Shown here: positions 41,130 through 50,999 of the stretch, piece after piece
How positions within the stretch are numbered: the first letter of the stretch is position 1
Layout: each line of letters opens with the position of its first letter
Origin: Streptomyces sp. TLI_105
GTDB taxonomy: Bacteria > Actinomycetota > Actinomycetes > Streptomycetales > Streptomycetaceae
Length of the DNA: 64,000 nucleotides
Assembly (NCBI RefSeq): GCF_900105415.1
Contig: NZ_FNSM01000001.1
Location: 2,332,501-2,396,500 of the forward strand
Direction: 5' to 3'
Made by a program: the position numbers and the translations under genes
The notes under the pieces: model-generated
Database searches by the model: none
What the model was told of the DNA's origin: nothing
The model's input: the letters and a program-made list of their open reading frames with translations, nothing else

Positions 41130-42125
41130 TCAGCCCTGCGGCTCGGCCGGCTCCGTGTCCGGACGGATGTCGATCCGCCAGCCGGTGAGGCGAGCGGCGA
41201 GGCGGGCGTTCTGGCCCTCCTTGCCGATGGCCAGCGACAGCTGGTAGTCCGGCACCGTCACCCGGGCCGAGCGGGCGGCCAGGTCCACGACCTCGACCTT
41301 GGAGACCCGCGCCGGGGACAGCGCGTTCGCCACCATCTCGGCCGGGTCGTCCGACCAGTCGACGATGTCGATCTTCTCGCCGAGCAGCTCCGCCATCACG
41401 TTGCGGACGCGGCTGCCCATCGGGCCGATGCAGGCGCCCTTGGGGTTCAGGCCCGAACGGGTGGAACGGACGGCGATCTTGGTGCGGTGACCGGCCTCAC
41501 GGGCGATGGCCGCGATCTCGACCGAGCCGTCGGCGATCTCCGGCACCTCCAGGGCGAAGAGCTTCTTCACCAGGTTGGGGTGCGTGCGCGAAAGGGTGAC
41601 GGACGGACCGCGGACACCCTTCGCCACCCGGACGACGTACGTGCGCAGCCGAAGCCCGTGCGTGTAGTCCTCGCCGGGCACCTGCTCCTGCACCGGAAGG
41701 ATGGCCTCCAGCTTGTCGTCCAGCCGGACGAGGACGTTCTTCGGGTCCTTGCCCTGCTGCACCACACCGGCGACGACATCGCCCTCGCGGCGCGCGTACT
41801 CGCCGAAGGTCACGTCGTTCTCGGCGTCCCGCAGCCGCTGCTGGATGACCTGGCGGGCGGTGCTCGCCGCGATCCGGCCGAAGTCCGACGGGGTGTCGTC
41901 GAAGTCCTTGGGCTCCTGGCCCTCCTCCAGGTCGGAGGGGTCCTCCTTCGCCCACACCGTCACGTGACCGGTGGCCCGGTTCAGCTCCACACGCGCGTGG
42001 CGGCGGGCGTCCGGGGTCCGGTGGTACGCGATGAGGAGGGCCGACTCGATCGCCTCGACCAGCATCTCGAAGGAGATGTCCTTCTCCTGGGCCAAGCCCT
42101 TCAGAAGCTTCACGTCGATGTCCAC
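41130..42125 (-). CDS. nusA: Transcription termination/antitermination factor NusA
   Basis: A 331-residue RNA polymerase-binding factor affecting pausing, termination and rRNA antitermination. It has the N-terminal polymerase-binding domain (about 1-110), an S1 domain ([20 protein letters not shown]), then KH1 ([20 protein letters not shown]) and KH2 ([20 protein letters not shown]). The short C-terminus lacks the acidic repeats of E. coli NusA, as in other actinobacteria. GTG at 42125 follows the rimP stop by two bases and GGAGG lies about eight bases upstream. Confidence 0.97.
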   Translation of the reverse strand: MDIDVKLLKGLAQEKDISFEMLVEAIESALLIAYHRTPDARRHARVELNRATGHVTVWAKEDPSDLEEGQEPKDFDDTPSDFGRIAASTARQVIQQRLRDAENDVTFGEYARREGDVVAGVVQQGKDPKNVLVRLDDKLEAILPVQEQVPGEDYTHGLRLRTYVVRVAKGVRGPSVTLSRTHPNLVKKLFALEVPEIADGSVEIAAIAREAGHRTKIAVRSTRSGLNPKGACIGPMGSRVRNVMAELLGEKIDIVDWSDDPAEMVANALSPARVSKVEVVDLAARSARVTVPDYQLSLAIGKEGQNARLAARLTGWRIDIRPDTEPAEPQG

Positions 42126-42127
42126 GG

Positions 42128-42625
42128 CTACGCCTCCTCTTCCTTCTTGTCCTTGCGGTTGAACTCGATCTCGACACGCGCCTTGACGATGTCGGCGAAC
42201 GCGACCCGGCGGGCGGTGGGCTTGCGCCCCTTCACGCCCGGCACCTCCATGTCGAGGCCGTCCTCGTCCACCGCGAGGATGCGCGCGACCAGGTCCCCGC
42301 CCTCGGCGAGCTGGAGCTTCGCCAGGCGGCCGGTGGCGCGCACGTAGTGGCGGTGCTCGGTGAGGGGGCGCTCGGCGCCGGGGGAGCTGACCTCGAGGAC
42401 GTACTCGCCCTCGCCCATCGCGTCGGTCTCGTCGAGCTTCTCGGAGATCTCGCGGCTCAGCTCGGCGCAGACGTCCAGCTCCACGCCCTCGTCCGAGTCG
42501 ACGACGATCCGCAGCAGCCCGCGGCGGCCGGCCCGGGACACCTCGATCTCTTCCAGATCCAGGTCCTTCGCGGCGACGAGCGGCTCCACGAGTCCGCGCA
42601 GCCTGTCGCTCTGGGTGGTGCTCAT
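42128..42625 (-). CDS. rimP: Ribosome maturation factor RimP
   Basis: A 165-residue factor for 30S subunit assembly, first gene of the rimP-nusA-ylxR-infB operon. Family features are [40 protein letters not shown] and [20 protein letters not shown], followed by an SH3-like C-terminal domain and a Lys/Glu-rich tail. ATG at 42625 has GAGGAG about nine bases upstream. It is divergent from the lipoprotein gene, with about 170 bp between them that hold no other feature I can see. Confidence 0.96.
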   Translation of the reverse strand: MSTTQSDRLRGLVEPLVAAKDLDLEEIEVSRAGRRGLLRIVVDSDEGVELDVCAELSREISEKLDETDAMGEGEYVLEVSSPGAERPLTEHRHYVRATGRLAKLQLAEGGDLVARILAVDEDGLDMEVPGVKGRKPTARRVAFADIVKARVEIEFNRKDKKEEEA

Positions 42626-42793
42626 CCGGGTGACTCCTCGGCCGCGTGTGCTGTTGTGGGTTCGTCGCGTGTCAGACCAAAGGGTATCCGGTCCGGGAGG
42701 GTGTTGCCGTCCATCGCCCCGGGGCCCGCGGGTACGCTCGCCTGCGGTGATCTCGACGATCTTCGACGACGGACGGCAGCCGAGGGAGAAGGC

Positions 42794-43399
42794 GTGACGA
42801 CGACGGGCAGGCGCGCACTCCTCGTGGCGGGTGCGGCGGCGGGCGTGACCGCCCTCGCGAGCTGCACTTCCCCTCCCGCCGGGCAGGCCCGGCGGCCGGG
42901 CGCCGCCGAGCTGGAGGCCGAACGGGTGGCGCGCGCCGAGGCGGCCCTGCGGCTGCGGTCGGTGACCGCCGCGCGCGGCCTGCTGGAACGTTACGACGCG
43001 ACGCTCGCCGCCCACCCCTCCCTGGCCCCCCGGCTGACCCCGCTGCGGAGCGCGGTGGCGGCCCACGCGAAGGCCCTCGGCGAGGGCGGCACGACGGTGG
43101 AACCCGCCACGGCGACGACCTCCGCGGGCCCCTCCCCGACGGCCTCCACCTCTCCGTCCGCCCCCTCTTCGTCCTCCGTTTCGGCCTCCGGGAGGCCCAC
43201 GGCCCCCGCCGCACCCGTTCGGGTGGCGGCCGACCCCCGGGCCGCCCTCCGGGAACTCGCCGCCGCCGAGCGCGGCGCCTCCGACGGCCACACGGCCGCA
43301 CTGCTCATCGCCCCGCCCGAGTACGCCCGGCTGCTCGCCTCCGTCGCGGCGGCCGGCGCCGCCCACGCCTACCTGCTGACCGAGGGAGCACGGGCATGA
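42794..43399 (+). CDS. Putative lipoprotein, function unknown
   Basis: A 201-residue secreted protein. The N-terminus TTTGRRALLVAGAAAGVTAL has twin arginines and leads to a lipobox ALASC, so it is probably a lipoprotein exported by Tat or Sec. The mature part has two helical segments separated by a Ser/Thr/Pro-rich linker (about residues 105-140, with [15 protein letters not shown]). GTG at 42794 follows GGAGAAGGC. Its last bases overlap the ATG of the DUF4439 gene (ATGA), so the two proteins are coupled and may act together; the helical parts could be a degenerate ferritin-like bundle. Confidence 0.8.
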   Translation: MTTTGRRALLVAGAAAGVTALASCTSPPAGQARRPGAAELEAERVARAEAALRLRSVTAARGLLERYDATLAAHPSLAPRLTPLRSAVAAHAKALGEGGTTVEPATATTSAGPSPTASTSPSAPSSSSVSASGRPTAPAAPVRVAADPRAALRELAAAERGASDGHTAALLIAPPEYARLLASVAAAGAAHAYLLTEGARA

Positions 43400-43827
43400 G
43401 CGCCCTCGACGCGACCCAGGCCGCGCTGGCCGCCGAGCACGCCGCGGTGTACGGGTACGGGGTCGTCGGCGGCCGGATCGGCGCCGAGCGGCGGACCGAG
43501 GCCACCGCCGCGTACGAGGCGCACCGGGCGCGGCGGGACGCGCTGCGCCGGGCCGTGCGGGACCTCGGTGGGACGCCGGTGGCGGCGGAGGCCGCGTACG
43601 AGCTGCCCTTCCGGGTCGCGGCCCCGGCCGACGCGGTGCGGCTCGCGGCGGTCCTGGAGGACCGGGTGGCCGGCGTGTACTCCGACCTCGTCCGGGCCAC
43701 CGGGGACCGGGCGCGCGCGGAGGCGGCCGCCGCGCTCCGGGAGGCCGCGGTACGCGCCGTCCGCTGGCGCGGCAGCGACGTAACCTTTCCTGGGCTTGCC
43801 GAGCGGGCAGGGCCTGTCCGGTCCTGA
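43396..43827 (+). CDS. DUF4439 ferritin-like protein
   Basis: A 143-residue all-helical protein of the ferritin-like superfamily: LDATQAALAAEHAAVYGYGV, then YEAHRARRDALRRAVRDLGG and VLEDRVAGVYSDLVRATGD. Some carboxylate/His ligands of a di-metal site can be placed (E in AAEHAAVYGYG, EAHRARRD), but whether it binds metal is not shown. It is encoded with the upstream lipoprotein, with ATGA overlap, a pairing I recall from other Streptomyces. Its stop codon lies in the loop of the terminator hairpin. Confidence 0.85.
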   Translation: MSALDATQAALAAEHAAVYGYGVVGGRIGAERRTEATAAYEAHRARRDALRRAVRDLGGTPVAAEAAYELPFRVAAPADAVRLAAVLEDRVAGVYSDLVRATGDRARAEAAAALREAAVRAVRWRGSDVTFPGLAERAGPVRS

Positions 43828-43844
43828 TCCGCCGGACAGGCCCT
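43809..43844 (+). terminator. Terminator overlapping the DUF4439 stop codon
   Basis: AGGGCCTGTCCGG (43809-43821) pairs perfectly with 43832-43844, with the TGA stop in the loop. The GGGCCTGTCC/GGACAGGCCC ends are shared with the palindrome at 14512-14553, suggesting a common terminator family in this genome. Confidence 0.85.
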
Positions 43845-43876
43845 AGTCCCGCCCCGACCGAAGGAACAACGTACGC

Positions 43877-44776
43877 ATGGGTTTCGAACCGCCGCAGCGA
43901 CTGGCCAGGACGCTCGGTGAGACGTACGGGGACGCCGCGGCGGCCGAGTGGCTCGGGGAGCTTCCGGAGCTCGCCGGCCGGGCGCTCGACCGGGCGTCCC
44001 TGGACACCGAGCGGGTGATGGCCCCCGGCGGACGGAGCAGCCTGGTCGTGCTCGTCCGGCGCTCCGACGGCTCCCCCGCCGCGCTCAAGATCGCGCCGCC
44101 GTTCACCCGTCCGGACCTGGAGCGGGACGCGCTGGCGCACTGGAACGGCTGGGGCGCGGTCCAGCTCCTCGACGAGGCCGGGGAGGGCTCGCTCGTCCTC
44201 GAACGGCTCCACCCCGAGGTCTCGCTGCGCTCCCTGCCGGAGGCGAAGGCGCTCCTGGAGGCGGCCGGCACCGTGCGCAAGCTCTGGGTGGAGCCGCCGG
44301 CGGGGCACGGTTTCGGGACGGTGGCGGAGCGGACGGCCCGGCAGGCGGAGGCGATGGAGCCGTACCGCGCGGACCCGGCGACCGCGGAACTGACCGCGGC
44401 GGCGCTCGCGGCCCGCGAGGAGCTGGTCGGGGGCGACCCGGAGGCGGTGCTGCTGCACGGGAACTTCCGGCAGGGCAAGGTCCTCGCCGGCGACCGGACG
44501 CCCTGGCTGGCCGTCGGCCCCGAGCCGCTGGTCGGCGAGCGGGCCTACGACCTCGCCCGGCTCGTACGGGACCGGGTCGAGGACCTGGTGGCCGCCTCCT
44601 CGGGGGCCTCGGCGGCCCGGCGGCGGGTCAACAAGCTGGCGGACTCCCTGGACCTGGACCGGGAGCGGCTGCGCGGCTGGAGCCTGTTCCGCGCGGTGGA
44701 GTCGGGGACGCGGGCGCTGACGGCGGGGCGGCGGCAGGACGCCGAGCTGCTCCTCGAGTTCGCGAGCTGGCTCTAG
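43877..44776 (+). CDS. Aminoglycoside phosphotransferase-like pseudokinase
   Basis: A 299-residue protein with an APH/streptomycin-6-kinase-like fold. The ATP-site Lys is in AALKIAPPF (K71), and the hinge is LVLERLHPE. However the catalytic loop, normally HGDxxxxN, reads HGNFRQGK (Asn196 and Lys201), and the metal-binding Asp of the next motif is replaced: WLAVGPEPLVGERAYDLA (Gly214). All three catalytic/metal residues are therefore changed and phosphotransfer is doubtful. I recall orthologues with the same HGNFRQ motif in this position, which would mean a conserved non-catalytic role. The downstream stop is followed by a small AGGG/CCCT stem with a T-run (44775-44791). Confidence 0.85.
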   Translation: MGFEPPQRLARTLGETYGDAAAAEWLGELPELAGRALDRASLDTERVMAPGGRSSLVVLVRRSDGSPAALKIAPPFTRPDLERDALAHWNGWGAVQLLDEAGEGSLVLERLHPEVSLRSLPEAKALLEAAGTVRKLWVEPPAGHGFGTVAERTARQAEAMEPYRADPATAELTAAALAAREELVGGDPEAVLLHGNFRQGKVLAGDRTPWLAVGPEPLVGERAYDLARLVRDRVEDLVAASSGASAARRRVNKLADSLDLDRERLRGWSLFRAVESGTRALTAGRRQDAELLLEFASWL

Positions 44777-44821
44777 GGGAATACCCTTTTTGTACTGTTC
44801 GGCTCGATCCAGGGGGCCGTG

Positions 44822-45775
44822 ATGATCCAAGAGCTGCTGGTGGCGGCGGCCGGCGCGGCCGCGGCGGTCGCGGTGTACGCGGGCGCGGCGGCGCGCGTGG
44901 TCAAGCAGTACGAGCGCGGCGTCGTCTTCCGCTTCGGTCGGCTGCGCGACGACATCCGCTCCCCCGGCTTCACGATGATCGTTCCGCTCGTGGACCGCCT
45001 GCACAAGGTGAACATGCAGATCGTCACCATGCCCGTGCCCGCGCAGGAGGGCATCACCCGCGACAACGTGACGGTACGGGTCGACGCGGTCGTCTACTTC
45101 AAGGTCGTCGACGCGGCCGACGCGCTGGTCCGCGTCGAGGACTACAAGTTCGCGGTCTCCCAGATGGCGCAGACCTCGCTCCGGTCCATCATCGGCAAGA
45201 GCGACCTCGACGACCTGCTGTCCAACCGGGAGAAGCTCAACCAGGGCCTTGAACTCATGCTCGACAGCCCGGCGATGGGCTGGGGCGTCGCCATCGACCG
45301 CGTCGAGATCAAGGACGTCTCCCTGCCCGAGACGATGAAACGCTCCATGGCCCGGCAGGCGGAGGCGGACCGGGAACGACGGGCGCGCGTGATCAACGCG
45401 GACGCGGAACTCCAGGCCTCGAAGAAGCTGGCCGAGGCGGCGGGCGTGATGTCCGACCAGCCGGCGGCGCTGCAGCTGCGGCTGCTGCAGACGGTGATGG
45501 CGGTGTCCGCGGAGAAGAACTCCACGCTGGTCCTGCCGATTCCGGTGGAACTGCTGCGGTTCCTGGAGCGGGCCACGCCGGGCACCGCTTCGGAGACGGA
45601 GCAGGCGCCGTCGCCCATGCCGTCGCCGTCGTCGGCGCCGCCGCTGTCGCCGATGCCGCCGCCGGTGCCGCCGCTGAGCGAGGCGTACCTGAGGGGGCGG
45701 GCGGCGGCGGAGGAGGCGGTCGAGGACCTGACGGGCTCCTCGGTGGAACCCACCCACAGAGAACCCGACACCTGA
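44822..45775 (+). CDS. SPFH/stomatin (slipin) family membrane protein
   Basis: A 317-residue protein with an N-terminal membrane segment (VAAAGAAAAVAVYAGAAARV), then an SPFH domain starting EQYERGV-like (KQYERGVVFRFGRLRDDIRS) and continuing with PAQEGITRDNVTVRVDAVV and SIIGKSDLDDLLSNREKLN. An alpha-helical stretch with AEADRERRARVI follows. The C-terminus is Pro/Ser-rich (about 260-295). Such proteins scaffold membrane microdomains, but partners are unknown; no NfeD gene is adjacent. I chose ATG at 44822 since AGGGGG is five to six bases upstream; GTG at 44819 is possible. The composite repeat starts after its stop. Confidence 0.9.
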   Translation: MIQELLVAAAGAAAAVAVYAGAAARVVKQYERGVVFRFGRLRDDIRSPGFTMIVPLVDRLHKVNMQIVTMPVPAQEGITRDNVTVRVDAVVYFKVVDAADALVRVEDYKFAVSQMAQTSLRSIIGKSDLDDLLSNREKLNQGLELMLDSPAMGWGVAIDRVEIKDVSLPETMKRSMARQAEADRERRARVINADAELQASKKLAEAAGVMSDQPAALQLRLLQTVMAVSAEKNSTLVLPIPVELLRFLERATPGTASETEQAPSPMPSPSSAPPLSPMPPPVPPLSEAYLRGRAAAEEAVEDLTGSSVEPTHREPDT

Positions 45776-45780
45776 CGACC

Positions 45781-46200
45781 CCGTCGCGGGCGCGCCCGCC
45801 GGGCCGGTGCCCACCCCGTGGCGGGCAGGCGTTCCGCCGGGGCGGCGCCCACCCGCCCCCCGTTGCGGGCGCCCGCCGGGGCGGTGCCCACCCCCGCACC
45901 CCCCGTTGTGGGCAATCGTTCCGCTGGGGCGGAACGGGTGGGCACAACGGAACGGCGCCCGTTGCCGACGCCAGAGGCTCCCGCGCCCTGACCCGCACCG
46001 GAACGTGCGCCGCACAACGTGGTGCGGGTCCAGGCGCGGAACGCGGAGGCGCCGCTGAAGGGCGCCGTCCCGTGTGCCCACCCGTCCCGCCCCAGCGGGA
46101 CGATTGCCCACACGGGGCGGGGGTGGGAGGCACCGCCCCGCGGGCGCGCGGGCCCCGTGCCGGGGGGCGGGCGGCTGCCCTTGCGGGGAGCCGTCCCGCT
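45781..46200. repeat. Composite hairpin repeat element, copy B
   Basis: This occupies the gap between the convergent SPFH and proS genes. The core is 45903-46116. Arm T (45903-45959) folds with outer stem CCGTTGTG/CACAACGG and inner stem GTTCCGC/GCGGAAC. Arm S (46061-46116) has outer CCCGTGTG/CACACGGG and inner GTCCCGC/GCGGGAC. Between them lies the middle inverted repeat. Degenerate tandem units with CCGCCGGGGCGG flank both sides. This is the only copy in the A/B orientation without the 40-bp insert. Confidence 0.88.
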
Positions 46201-46205
46201 GGGGG

Positions 46206-47906
46206 TCAGGACGTGAGGCGCGTGAGGGCCTCGGCGACCGTCAGTTCTTCACGGTCGCCCGTGCGGCGGTCCTTGAGCTCGACCACGCCCTCGCCCGCGC
46301 GCCGCCCCGCCACCAGGATCTTCGGGACGCCCATGAGCTCCGCGTCGGTGAACTTGACGCCCGGGGAGACGCCCGCGCGGTCGTCGACGAGGACGCGCAG
46401 ACCGGCGGCGGCCAGCTTGTCGGAGACCTCCAGGGCCAGCTCGGTCTGGAGCGCCTTGCCGGCGGCGACGACGTGGACGTCGGCGGGGGCGACCTCGGAG
46501 GGCCAGCACAGGCCCTTCTCGTCGGCGGTCTGCTCGGCGAGGGCCGCGACCGCGCGGGAGACGCCGATGCCGTACGAGCCCATGGTCACGCGGACCGGCT
46601 TGCCGTTCTGGCCGAGTACGTCGAGCTTGAGGGCGTCGGCGTACTTGCGGCCCAGCTGGAAGATGTGGCCGATCTCGATGGCGCGGTCCAGCTTGAGGCC
46701 GGTGCCGCACTTGGGGCACGGGTCGCCTTCCTCGACGACGACGACGTCGAGGTACTCGGAGACCTCGAAGTCACGGCCCGCGACGACGTTCTTCGCGTGC
46801 GTGCCCTCCTTGTTGGCGCCGGTGATCCAGGCGGTGCCGGGGGCGACGCGGGGGTCGGCGACGTACGTGACCTTGTCGAGGCCCTGCGGGCCCACGTAGC
46901 CCCGTACGAGGTCCGCGCGCTCCGCGAAGTCCGTCTCCGTCACCATCTCGACCGCGGCGGGGGCGAAGTGCTCCTCGACCTTGCCCATGTCGACCTCGCG
47001 GTCGCCGGGCACGCCCACGGCGACGATCTCGCCGTCGACCTTCACGAGGAGGTTCTTGAGGGTGGCGGAGGCCGGGACGCCGAGGTGGGCGGCGAGGGTC
47101 TCGATGGTGGGGGTGTCGGGGGTGGGGATCTCCTCGGCGGCCGGGACGGCGGAGCCGTCGACGGGCCGCAGCTCGTAGGAGACGGCCTCGGTGTTGGCGG
47201 CGAAGTCGCAGTTCGGGCAGTCGGCGAAGGTGTCCTCGCCGGCCTCGGCGGGCGCGAGGAACTCCTCGGACTTCGAGCCGCCCATGGCGCCGGCGGTGGC
47301 GGCGACGATGCGGTAGTCGAGGCCGAGGCGCTCGAAGACGCGCTGGTAGGCCTGGCGGTGCAGGGCGTAGGACTGCGTGAGGCCCTCGTCCTCGGTGTCG
47401 AAGGAGTAGGAGTCCTTCATGAGGAACTCGCGGCCGCGCAGGATGCCGGCGCGGGGGCGGGCCTCGTCGCGGAACTTGCTCTGGATCTGGTACAGGATGA
47501 CCGGCAGGTCCTTGTAGGACGAGCACTGGTCCTTGACCAGGAGGGTGAAGATCTCCTCGTGGGTGGGGCCGAGGAGGTAGTCGCCGCCCTTGCGGTCCTG
47601 GAGGCGGAAGAGCTCGGCGCCGTACTCGTCCCAGCGGCCGGTGGCCTCGTAGGGCTCGCGGGGCAGCAGCGCGGGCAGGGAGACCTCCTGGGCGCCGATG
47701 GCGTCCATCTCCTCGCGGACGATGCGCTCGACGTTGGAGAGGACCTTCTTGCCCAGGGGCAGCCAGCTCCAGATGCCGGCGGCGGTGCGGCGGACGTAGC
47801 CGGCGCGGACGAGGAGCTTGTGGCTGAGGACCTCGGCGTCCGCCGGGTCGTCGCGCAGCGTCTTCGCCATCAACTGGGACATGCGCTGGACCGGTGCGTT
47901 GGCCAT
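46206..47906 (-). CDS. proS: Prolyl-tRNA synthetase (bacterial type with editing domain)
   Basis: A 566-residue class II synthetase charging tRNA-Pro. Class II motifs are seen in [40 protein letters not shown] and [17 protein letters not shown]. The YbaK-like editing insertion lies about 225-380 ([35 protein letters not shown]), marking the bacterial form. The C-terminal anticodon-binding domain follows. I chose ATG at 47906, giving [13 protein letters not shown], with AGGAG 11 bases upstream; GTG at 47933 abuts the 40-bp repeat. The composite repeat lies after its stop. Confidence 0.97.
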   Translation of the reverse strand: MANAPVQRMSQLMAKTLRDDPADAEVLSHKLLVRAGYVRRTAAGIWSWLPLGKKVLSNVERIVREEMDAIGAQEVSLPALLPREPYEATGRWDEYGAELFRLQDRKGGDYLLGPTHEEIFTLLVKDQCSSYKDLPVILYQIQSKFRDEARPRAGILRGREFLMKDSYSFDTEDEGLTQSYALHRQAYQRVFERLGLDYRIVAATAGAMGGSKSEEFLAPAEAGEDTFADCPNCDFAANTEAVSYELRPVDGSAVPAAEEIPTPDTPTIETLAAHLGVPASATLKNLLVKVDGEIVAVGVPGDREVDMGKVEEHFAPAAVEMVTETDFAERADLVRGYVGPQGLDKVTYVADPRVAPGTAWITGANKEGTHAKNVVAGRDFEVSEYLDVVVVEEGDPCPKCGTGLKLDRAIEIGHIFQLGRKYADALKLDVLGQNGKPVRVTMGSYGIGVSRAVAALAEQTADEKGLCWPSEVAPADVHVVAAGKALQTELALEVSDKLAAAGLRVLVDDRAGVSPGVKFTDAELMGVPKILVAGRRAGEGVVELKDRRTGDREELTVAEALTRLTS

Positions 47907-47933
47907 GGTTCTCGTACTCCTGTGCCGGGACAA

Positions 47934-47973
47934 GGGGGTCCCCCCTGCCCGAGCGGAGCCGAGAGCTTGGGGG
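47934..47973 (-). repeat. 40-bp dispersed repeat upstream of proS
   Basis: The inverted copy of the repeat at 30341-30380, with two differences in 40. It lies 28 bases upstream of the proS start and would be in its leader or promoter. It is GC-rich at both ends and can form a hairpin by pairing CCCCC with GGGGG and GCTC with GAGC or GGGC. Confidence 0.8.
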
Positions 47974-48017
47974 CGTGATGGCCCCGAGGTTAGCCGGGCC
48001 GCCCCTGGCAGGTGAAA

Positions 48018-48563
48018 TCAGTTCCGGCGCTTGAGCGGCAGCGGGGCGCCCATGACGGCGTACGGGCGGGGGGCGCTCGGGAAGTGGACCTGGCGGGCGA
48101 GGTCGACGTAGCCGAGGGCCCGGTAGAGGCCGCGGGCGGGGCTTTCGGTGTCGATCGCGGAGAGGATGGAGCGCGGTTCGGCGGCGGTGTCGGTGATGCT
48201 GGTGATCAGCTCGCGGCCGACGCCCCGGCCCTGGAAGTCGGGGTGGACGTGGAGTTCGGTGATGACGAAGGAGTCCTCGAGCCAGTCGGCGGTGCCGGTG
48301 GCCCGCAGGTACGTCTCGACGACGGTGGACCACCAGTGGGTGCGGTCGTTGGGCATCCCGTACACGAAGCCGACGAGCCGTCCGTCGGGGGTGGTGGCCC
48401 CGTAGGCGCGGGCGCCGGGGCAGAGGAGGTGGCGCAGCACGATGTGGCGGCGCACGGCGACCTCGCCCGCGTCCAGGCCGAAGGCGACGGCCTGCACGGC
48501 GAGGGCCTCGTCCACCCGGGCGGCGAGATTGACCGGACCGATCTCGATCTCTGCGTCATCCAT
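48018..48563 (-). CDS. GNAT-family N-acetyltransferase
   Basis: A 181-residue protein with a GNAT fold. The acetyl-CoA-binding motif A is ITELHVHPDFQGRGVGRELI, followed by motif B ESPARGLYRALGYVDLAR. An N-terminal helix region with VDEALAVQAVAFGLDAGEVA precedes it. The substrate cannot be inferred. I chose ATG at 48563 (MDDAEIEIG); a GTG three codons earlier is possible with the same weak AGGG site. It lies between proS and another acetyltransferase gene on the same strand, with about 40 bases to the next gene. Confidence 0.88.
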   Translation of the reverse strand: MDDAEIEIGPVNLAARVDEALAVQAVAFGLDAGEVAVRRHIVLRHLLCPGARAYGATTPDGRLVGFVYGMPNDRTHWWSTVVETYLRATGTADWLEDSFVITELHVHPDFQGRGVGRELITSITDTAAEPRSILSAIDTESPARGLYRALGYVDLARQVHFPSAPRPYAVMGAPLPLKRRN

Positions 48564-48605
48564 GCGGCGCACCCTACAAGTGCCCGCCCGTCTCGGGACA
48601 GCGCG

Positions 48606-49451
48606 TCAGAACAGGACGCTCATGAAGGCGCCGGTCTCGCGGAAGCCGACGCGGCGGTACGCGGCCCTCGCCGGGGTGTTGTAGTCGTTGACGTACAGGC
48701 TGGCGACGGGGGCGACGTCGGCCAGGGCGTACTGGAGGACGGCGGCCATGCCCGTCTCGGAGAGGCCCTTGCCGCGGTGTTCGGGGGCGACCCAGACGCC
48801 CTGGATCTGGCAGGCGTGGCGGGTGGCGGCGCCGATCTCGGCCTTGAAGACGACCTTGCCGTCCTCGATGCGGGCGAAGGAACGGCCGGAGCCGACCAGT
48901 TCGGCGACGCGGGCCTGGTAGAGCAGTCCGCCGTCGTTGGCGAGCGGGGAGATGCCGACCTCCTCGGTGAACATGGCCACGCAGGCGGGCATGATCACCT
49001 CCATCTCGTCCTTGCGGACGCGGCGGACCAGCGGATCGGGCACGACCGTGGCGGAGGGCTCCTCGGCGATCATCAGCGGCTGGCGGGCCCTGACGTCCCT
49101 GGCGGGGCCCCAGCTGGGCTCCAGGAGCCGCCACAGTTCGCCGGCGGCCTCGGCGGGGCCGACGATCGAGGAGCAGCGGCGGCCGATCCTGCGGGCCCGG
49201 TCGGCGAAGGCGCGGACGGCCTGGGGGGTGGCGCAGATGGGGACCAGGTTGGCGCCGGAGTAGCAGAGCGAGCGCAGTCTGCCCTCGGTGTACCAGCCCC
49301 ACATCTCGCCGCCGAGGCGCCAGGGATCGAGCCCGGCGACCTGGACGCGGGCGGTCACGAAGGCGTTCTCGACGGGGGCGCTCTCCAGGACGGCGAGGGC
49401 GGCGCCGAGGTCGGCGGGTTCGAGGACCCGAGTGGTGGTCTCTGTCAGCAC
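48606..49451 (-). CDS. DUF4081/GNAT-family acetyltransferase
   Basis: A 281-residue protein with an N-terminal DUF4081-type half (VLEPADLGAALAVLESAPVE, WGWYTEGRLRSLCYSGANLV) and a C-terminal GNAT domain with QGVWVAPEHRGKGLSETGMA and YNTPARAAYRRVGFRE. Such two-domain proteins lie beside ispG in Streptomyces, from memory; the substrate is not known. GTG at 49451 has GAGG about eight bases upstream. The 287-bp stretch between it and ispG contains the ispG terminator and a 16-bp palindrome (GGAGGCGGCCGCCTCC, about 49653-49668) but no gene. Confidence 0.88.
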   Translation of the reverse strand: MLTETTTRVLEPADLGAALAVLESAPVENAFVTARVQVAGLDPWRLGGEMWGWYTEGRLRSLCYSGANLVPICATPQAVRAFADRARRIGRRCSSIVGPAEAAGELWRLLEPSWGPARDVRARQPLMIAEEPSATVVPDPLVRRVRKDEMEVIMPACVAMFTEEVGISPLANDGGLLYQARVAELVGSGRSFARIEDGKVVFKAEIGAATRHACQIQGVWVAPEHRGKGLSETGMAAVLQYALADVAPVASLYVNDYNTPARAAYRRVGFRETGAFMSVLF

Positions 49452-49674
49452 GAGGGGGCCTCACGGGACGGATCTGCTGGTCTCCGCACTGTACCCCCGT
49501 GCCCCTTTTTTGGGCTCGGTTCACCTTCGGGGCACTGGAGCCGGGCTCACCGGCTCACAGGGCCGACCGTGCCCGTCTCCCTCGTACCTCGGGAGGCTCC
49601 GTGCGTTCGGCCCTGTTCCCCCGCGTGCCCCTCCGGCTCACTCGGCGGTCCTGGAGGCGGCCGCCTCCGCAAGC

Positions 49675-49712
49675 GCGAAGCCCCTCCACCGGGTGGGGTG
49701 GAGGGGCTTCGC
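49675..49712 (-). terminator. Terminator after ispG
   Basis: GCGAAGCCCCTCCAC (49675-49689) pairs perfectly with 49698-49712, an 8-base loop between, 27 bases after the ispG stop on the minus strand. Confidence 0.88.
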
Positions 49713-49738
49713 GTGGGTGCCGGGAAGGGGGCCGAGGG

Positions 49739-50896
<1,158 letters not shown>

Positions 50897-50961
50897 CTGA
50901 AGTGCAACCTCAAGGTTGTGCGTCGGCGGGCTCAGGGTTCCGAGGTTACCGCCCCGGGGGC

Positions 50962-50993
50962 GGGGGGCCGGACACCACCGGGTGCGGCCCCCC
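50962..50993 (-). terminator. Hairpin between the S2P protease gene and ispG
   Basis: GGGGGGCCG (50962-50970) pairs with CGGCCCCCC (50985-50993), with CACC/GGTG able to extend it inward. It lies seven bases after the protease stop. Confidence 0.7.
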
Positions 50994-50999
50994 TGGGTG

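Noticed and set aside
43877-44776. Annotating an aminoglycoside resistance phosphotransferase
   Set aside because: The catalytic Asp, metal Asn and metal Asp are all replaced, and the gene is in a core locus.
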